64,000 bases of DNA from positions 1 to 64,000 of the forward strand of contig JAEUJM010000049.1 of the NCBI GenBank assembly GCA_016794585.1, read 5' to 3'. The translations under genes and the position numbers were made by a program. Below, piece after piece: positions 60,248-64,000 of the stretch. This stretch comes from Acidimicrobiales bacterium. GTDB taxonomy: Bacteria; Actinomycetota; Acidimicrobiia; Acidimicrobiales; DATDAH01. The notes under the pieces were generated by a model. It worked only from the letters and a program-made list of their open reading frames with translations, did not search any database and had not been told where the DNA came from. Positions within the stretch are counted from its first letter, which is position 1. Each line of letters opens with the position of its first letter.

Positions 60248-61717
60248 ATGACCGTGTACCTCGTCGGCGCCGGCCCCGGTGACCCCGGGCTGTTGACCGT
60301 GCGCGCCGCCGAGGTGCTGGCCGCCGCAGATGTCGTGATCTACGACCGGCTATCGCTCGACGGCCTCCTCGCCCTGGCGCCGGCCGGTGCCGAGCGCATC
60401 AGCGTGGCCAAGGTGCCGGGCGGGCTGTCCACGCCGCAGGACGAGATCAACGCCCTGCTGGTCGAGCGGGGGCGGGCGGGGCAGGCCGTGGTGCGCCTGA
60501 AGGGCGGTGACCCGTTCGTGTTCGCCCGGGGCGGCGAGGAGGCGGCGGCGCTGCTGGCGGCCGAGGTGCCCTTCGAGGTCGTCCCCGGGGTGACGTCGGC
60601 CATCGCGGTGCCCGCCTACGCCGGCATCCCCGTCACCCTACGCCACTCGTCGACGTCGTTCACCGTCGTGACCGGCCACGAGGACCCGACCCGCCCCGAG
60701 TCGTCGGTGAACTGGGAGGCCGTGGCGCAGGTCGGCGGCACCATCGTGGTGCTCATGGGGGTGGGGCGCATCCGGGCCATCGCCGACCGCCTGATGGCCG
60801 GCGGGCTGTCGCCGGACACGCCGGCGGCGTCGGTGCAGTGGGGCACCCGGCCCGAGCAGCGCACCATCCGGGCCACCCTCGGCGCGCTGGCCGACCAGCC
60901 GCTCGCCTCGCCCTCGACCATCGTCATCGGCGAGGTGGCGGCGCAGGACCTGTCCTGGTTCGAGTCCCGCCCGCTGTTCGGCAAGGGGGTGGTCGTCACC
61001 CGCGCCCGCGAGCAGGCCTCGGCGCTGGTGAAGGCCCTGGAGTGGGCCGGTGCCTCCACCGTCGAGCTCGCCGCCATCGAGATCACCGAGCCCGCCGACG
61101 GCGGCGCGGCCCTGCGGGCGGCGTCCGCCGCCACGGCGGCGGGGAAGTACGACTGGGTGGTCCTCACCTCGGTGAACGGCGCCACCCGCTTCCTCGACGA
61201 GCTGCGCGATGCCCGGGCCCTCGGCGGGGTGTCGGTGGCGGCCATCGGCCCCGGGACGGCGGGCGCGCTCGCCGCCCGCAACATCGTGGCCGACCTGCTC
61301 CCGGAGGAGTACGTGGCCGAGTCGCTGCTCGCCGCCTTCCCGGCGCCGCCGTCCGACCGTGGGGGACGCGTCCTCCTACCCCGGGCGGCGGTCGCCCGCG
61401 ACGTGCTGCCGGAGGGCCTGCGGGCCGCGGGCTGGCAGGTCGACGTGGTCGAGGCCTACCGCACCGTCACGGCGGCGCCCACGGCGGCCGAGCGCGAGGC
61501 CGCCGCCACCGCCGACATCATCACCTTCACCGCGTCCTCGACGGTCGAGCGCTACCTCGAGATCAAGGGCGACGACCCGGTCCCGCCCCTCGTCGCCTGC
61601 ATCGGCCCCGTCACCGCTGACACCGCCCGCGCCCACGGCCTCCGCGTCGACGTCGTCGCCGCCGAGCACACCATCCCCGGCCTGGTGGCGGCGCTGGCGG
61701 CGCACGTGGCCCGCTGA
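60248..61717 (+). CDS. hemD: Uroporphyrinogen-III C-methyltransferase / uroporphyrinogen-III synthase fusion
   Basis: A 489-residue fusion. Residues 1-250 are the SAM-dependent methyltransferase (CobA): VYLVGAGPGDPGLLTVRA, LKGGDPFVFARGGEE and EVVPGVTSAIAVPAYAGIP. Residues about 252-489 are HemD: GVVVTRAREQASALVKALE, DWVVLTSVNGATRFLD and TFTASSTVERYLE. The fusion is usual in actinobacteria. It directs flux to uroporphyrinogen III and precorrin-2. ATG 60248 is 99 bases after hemC. The hemB gene that often follows is not here. Confidence 0.95.
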   Translation: MTVYLVGAGPGDPGLLTVRAAEVLAAADVVIYDRLSLDGLLALAPAGAERISVAKVPGGLSTPQDEINALLVERGRAGQAVVRLKGGDPFVFARGGEEAAALLAAEVPFEVVPGVTSAIAVPAYAGIPVTLRHSSTSFTVVTGHEDPTRPESSVNWEAVAQVGGTIVVLMGVGRIRAIADRLMAGGLSPDTPAASVQWGTRPEQRTIRATLGALADQPLASPSTIVIGEVAAQDLSWFESRPLFGKGVVVTRAREQASALVKALEWAGASTVELAAIEITEPADGGAALRAASAATAAGKYDWVVLTSVNGATRFLDELRDARALGGVSVAAIGPGTAGALAARNIVADLLPEEYVAESLLAAFPAPPSDRGGRVLLPRAAVARDVLPEGLRAAGWQVDVVEAYRTVTAAPTAAEREAAATADIITFTASSTVERYLEIKGDDPVPPLVACIGPVTADTARAHGLRVDVVAAEHTIPGLVAALAAHVAR

Positions 61718-61730
61718 CGCCGCCGGCCCG

Positions 61731-63116
61731 TCAGCCGGTGGGGAGGACGATCATCTTGGGGCGGGTCATCTCGTGGACGGTGTGGGACATGCCACCCATG
61801 CCGAGGCCGCTGGGGCCGCGGCCGCCGAAGGGCATCCAGTCGACCCGGAAGGCGGTGTGGTCGTTGATCATCACCGAGGAGGCGTTGAGGCGGGTGGCGG
61901 CCCGCATGGCGGCGTCGACGTCCTGGGCCAGGACGGCCGCCTGGAAGGCCCAGGGGAGCGAGTTGGCCCGGGCGATGGCGTCGTCGAGGCCCGAGGTGCG
62001 GGTGACGTTGACCAGAGGGCCGAAGACCTCGTCGGTCATCACGGTGGCGTCGGCGGGAGGGTCGACGAGCAGTGTCGGGGCGTAGCACTGGTGGTCCAGT
62101 CGCTCGCCGCCCGCGGCCACGGTGGCCCCGGCGGCAGCCGCGGCCTGGACCCAGTCGTCCACCCGATCCACCTCGCCCTGGCGGATCAGCGGCCCCACCT
62201 GCGTCGTCGGGTCGAGCGGGTCACCCACCACCAGGTCGGCGACGCCGGCGACCAGCCGCTCGACCAGCTCGTCGGCCACGGCGGCGTCGGCGAAGACCCG
62301 CTGCACCGACACGCACACCTGGCCGGCGTGGTAGTAGCCGCCCTTCAAGATGGCGGGGACGGCCTTGTCGAGGTCAGCCGACGCATCGACGATCAGCGGG
62401 GCCACGCCGCCGTGCTCGAGCGCGGCGCGCACGCCCGGCGCCAGCTTCGAGCGCAGCGCCCACCCCACCCGGGCCGAGCCGATGAAGCTGAAGAAGCCGA
62501 TGCGGTCGCTGGTGACGGCCCGCTCGGCCACGTCGTTCTCACAGGGGGAGATCACGCACCAGTCCTCGGGCAGCCCCGCCTCCGCGTAGATGCCGCCGAG
62601 GGCGACCGCCGACAGGGGGGTGGGGCTGGCGGGCTTCACGAAGACCGGGCAGCCGGCGGCGATGGCGGGGCCGGTCTGGTGCACGATCAGGTTCAGGGGG
62701 TGGTTGAAGGCGCTGACCGCCACGACCGCCCCGATGGGCTCACGGGTGGTGAAGGCCAGGCGCCCCGCCGACGCCGGCGTGAGCCCCATGGGGACCTCCT
62801 CGCCGGCCTGGTGGCCGACCTCCTCGGCGCAGAGCTCGAGGCCGTTGGCGGCGCGGTCCACCTCGACGAGGGCGTCGGTGAGGGGCTTGCCGCCCTCGGA
62901 GGCGATGAGGCGGGCCAGCTCCTCGCGTCGGCCGGCGACCAGCGCGGCGGCGCCCTTCAGCACCTCGATGCGCTGGTGCGCCGGCAGCCAGCGGTCGCGG
63001 TCGGCGACCATCGCCGCCTGGCGGGCGACGGTGGCGTCCACGACCCCGGCCGGCGCCAGCTCGACGCTGCCGACCACCTCGCCCGTGTACGGCGAGGCGA
63101 TCACCCGTCGAGCCAT
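61731..63116 (-). CDS. Aldehyde dehydrogenase family protein
   Basis: A 461-residue NAD(P)-dependent dehydrogenase. The catalytic Cys is in YYHAGQVCVSVQRVF, the Glu region is LEHGGVAPLIVDA, NAD-binding elements VSAFNHPLNLIVHQ and FSFIGSARVGWAL, and the C-terminal MPFGGRGPSGLGMGG. This resembles the glyceraldehyde-3-phosphate or succinate-semialdehyde group (GapN-like). ATG 63116 overlaps the stop of the upstream TPP enzyme (TGATG). Substrate not certain. Confidence 0.9.
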   Translation of the reverse strand: MARRVIASPYTGEVVGSVELAPAGVVDATVARQAAMVADRDRWLPAHQRIEVLKGAAALVAGRREELARLIASEGGKPLTDALVEVDRAANGLELCAEEVGHQAGEEVPMGLTPASAGRLAFTTREPIGAVVAVSAFNHPLNLIVHQTGPAIAAGCPVFVKPASPTPLSAVALGGIYAEAGLPEDWCVISPCENDVAERAVTSDRIGFFSFIGSARVGWALRSKLAPGVRAALEHGGVAPLIVDASADLDKAVPAILKGGYYHAGQVCVSVQRVFADAAVADELVERLVAGVADLVVGDPLDPTTQVGPLIRQGEVDRVDDWVQAAAAAGATVAAGGERLDHQCYAPTLLVDPPADATVMTDEVFGPLVNVTRTSGLDDAIARANSLPWAFQAAVLAQDVDAAMRAATRLNASSVMINDHTAFRVDWMPFGGRGPSGLGMGGMSHTVHEMTRPKMIVLPTG

Positions 63117-64000
63117 CAGCGGGCGAGGATCTGGCCGCAGCGCTCGGTGAGGAGCATGTTCTCGCGGTAGTCGACGGGGACGATGATGAGCGACGGTCGG
63201 TCGGTCTGGGCGAAGGCCTCGCGCAGCGTGGGCCGGAAGTCGTCGGCGGCCTCGATCCGGCGGGTGAAGCACCCGAAGGCCTCGCCCAACCTCAGGAAGT
63301 CGGGGTTGGCGAACTTCGTGTGCGAGCTCTGCCCGAAGCCGATGGTCTGCTTCCACTTGATGAGGCCGTACTCGCCGTCCTCCCACACCACCTGCACGCA
63401 GGGCACGCCGTACATCGCGGCGGTGGCCAGCTCCTGCACGTTCATCATGAAGCCGCCGTCGCCCTGCAGCGCGACGACGTTGCGGTCGGGGTGGACCATC
63501 TTCGCCGAGATCGAACCGGGCAGGGACCCGGCCATCGAGCAGAAGCCGTTGGAGATGATGCAGGTGTTGGGCTCGTAGGTGGGGTAGTGGCGGGCGGTCC
63601 ACATCTTGTGGGCGCCGACGTCGCTGATGAGGATGTCGTCGTCGGCCAGCTCCTGGCGCAGGTCGTGGAGGATGCGCTGGGGCTTCATTGGGAAGCCGTC
63701 GTCCTCGGCGTACTCGACGGTGAGCTCGTGCACGAGGGTGCGGCGCACCTCGGCGAACTCGGCCACGTCGGCCTTGCGGTGGTCGTCGCCGAGGCGCTCG
63801 TTGATCTCCCACATGGCGCCGGCGATGTCACCCACCACCTCGACGTCGGGCCGGTAGGCGCCGTCCACCTCGGCGGGCAGGAAGTCGATGTGGAGGATGG
63901 GCTTGTCGTGCTGGGGGTTCCAGCGCGCCGGGTGCCACTCGACCATGTCGTTGCCGACCGAGATGACGAGGTCGGCGTGCTCGAACACCGTCTGCACGTG
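63116..64000 (-). CDS. Thiamine-diphosphate-dependent enzyme, acetolactate synthase-like (partial)
   Basis: The frame runs off the right edge, so the N-terminus is missing; 294 residues are seen. The middle domain starts near HADLVISVGNDMVEWHP and the C-terminal TPP domain has QGDGGFMMNVQELATA (GDG with N) and SNGFCSMAGSLPGSISAKM. The C-terminal block resembles catabolic acetolactate synthase or a benzoylformate decarboxylase relative. With the coupled aldehyde dehydrogenase it may handle 2-oxo acids or aldehydes. Stop overlaps the next start (TGATG). Confidence 0.85.
   Translation of the reverse strand, partial: HVQTVFEHADLVISVGNDMVEWHPARWNPQHDKPILHIDFLPAEVDGAYRPDVEVVGDIAGAMWEINERLGDDHRKADVAEFAEVRRTLVHELTVEYAEDDGFPMKPQRILHDLRQELADDDILISDVGAHKMWTARHYPTYEPNTCIISNGFCSMAGSLPGSISAKMVHPDRNVVALQGDGGFMMNVQELATAAMYGVPCVQVVWEDGEYGLIKWKQTIGFGQSSHTKFANPDFLRLGEAFGCFTRRIEAADDFRPTLREAFAQTDRPSLIIVPVDYRENMLLTERCGQILAR

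Overview
The window is very GC-rich, densely coding DNA from an actinomycete-type chromosome. WhiB, mycothiol glycosyltransferase MshA, F420-type luciferase-like oxidoreductases, an RsiG-like anti-sigma factor, Rex and a fused CobA-HemD all point to Actinobacteria. The order HTH regulator - mshA - YbjN gene - proC - small HTH protein - hemA - hemC - hemD (44825-61717) parallels the Rv0474-Rv0511 region of Mycobacterium tuberculosis, as I remember it. Several gene combinations suggest a lineage outside the mycobacteria and streptomycetes, possibly class Acidimicrobiia, but that placement is inference. Many genes start with GTG, and about 20 starts have a TANNNT hexamer only 6-8 bases upstream, the layout of leaderless transcription.

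Layout: 1-3.9 kb holds the end of monomeric isocitrate dehydrogenase, a radical SAM protein under a near-perfect LexA box, pdxH and an alpha/beta hydrolase. 4.0-8.2 kb (minus strand) holds an F420-type oxidoreductase, a YjqB-like hydrolase, CcdA plus a TlpA thioredoxin, a WhiB regulator and a small upstream gene. 8.3-15.2 kb has an acyl-ACP thioesterase, a metallo-beta-lactamase protein, a glycosyltransferase, orn, dut, an ATP-dependent DNA ligase and a fatty acid desaturase under a palindromic operator. 15.4-19.6 kb is a sulfate ABC importer operon followed by a cysteine-free Rrf2 regulator. 19.7-27.4 kb is an envelope and secretion block: peptidoglycan hydrolase, SLH-repeat protein, an internally duplicated membrane protein, a lipoprotein, a DUF4395 protein and two paralogous secreted serine proteases.

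27.4-44.8 kb is mixed metabolism and membrane genes: DUF1385 protein, amidohydrolase, sulfotransferase, a PEP-utilising mobile-domain protein, a second luciferase-like oxidoreductase, tRNA-Lys, a large polytopic protein, HAD hydrolase, alcohol dehydrogenase, a zinc-finger protein, MoaD, a CdsA-like protein, a PuuD-like protein and RsiG. 44.8-52.6 kb contains the mshA/proC region, a DUF62 enzyme with a 29-residue membrane peptide behind it, and a PIN-toxin module with an unusually long partner. 52.6-61.7 kb has an ABC-2 transporter, an acyl-CoA synthetase and the rex - siroheme - hemA - hemC - cobA/hemD tetrapyrrole cluster. The right edge has an aldehyde dehydrogenase and a partial thiamine-diphosphate enzyme.

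No stretch longer than about 300 bases lacks a gene. I saw no CRISPR array, insertion sequence, prophage, rRNA or origin. The non-coding sequence is nevertheless rich: long perfect hairpins at convergent junctions, candidate operators for regulators not encoded here, and a 60-base two-tier hairpin between tlpA and whiB.
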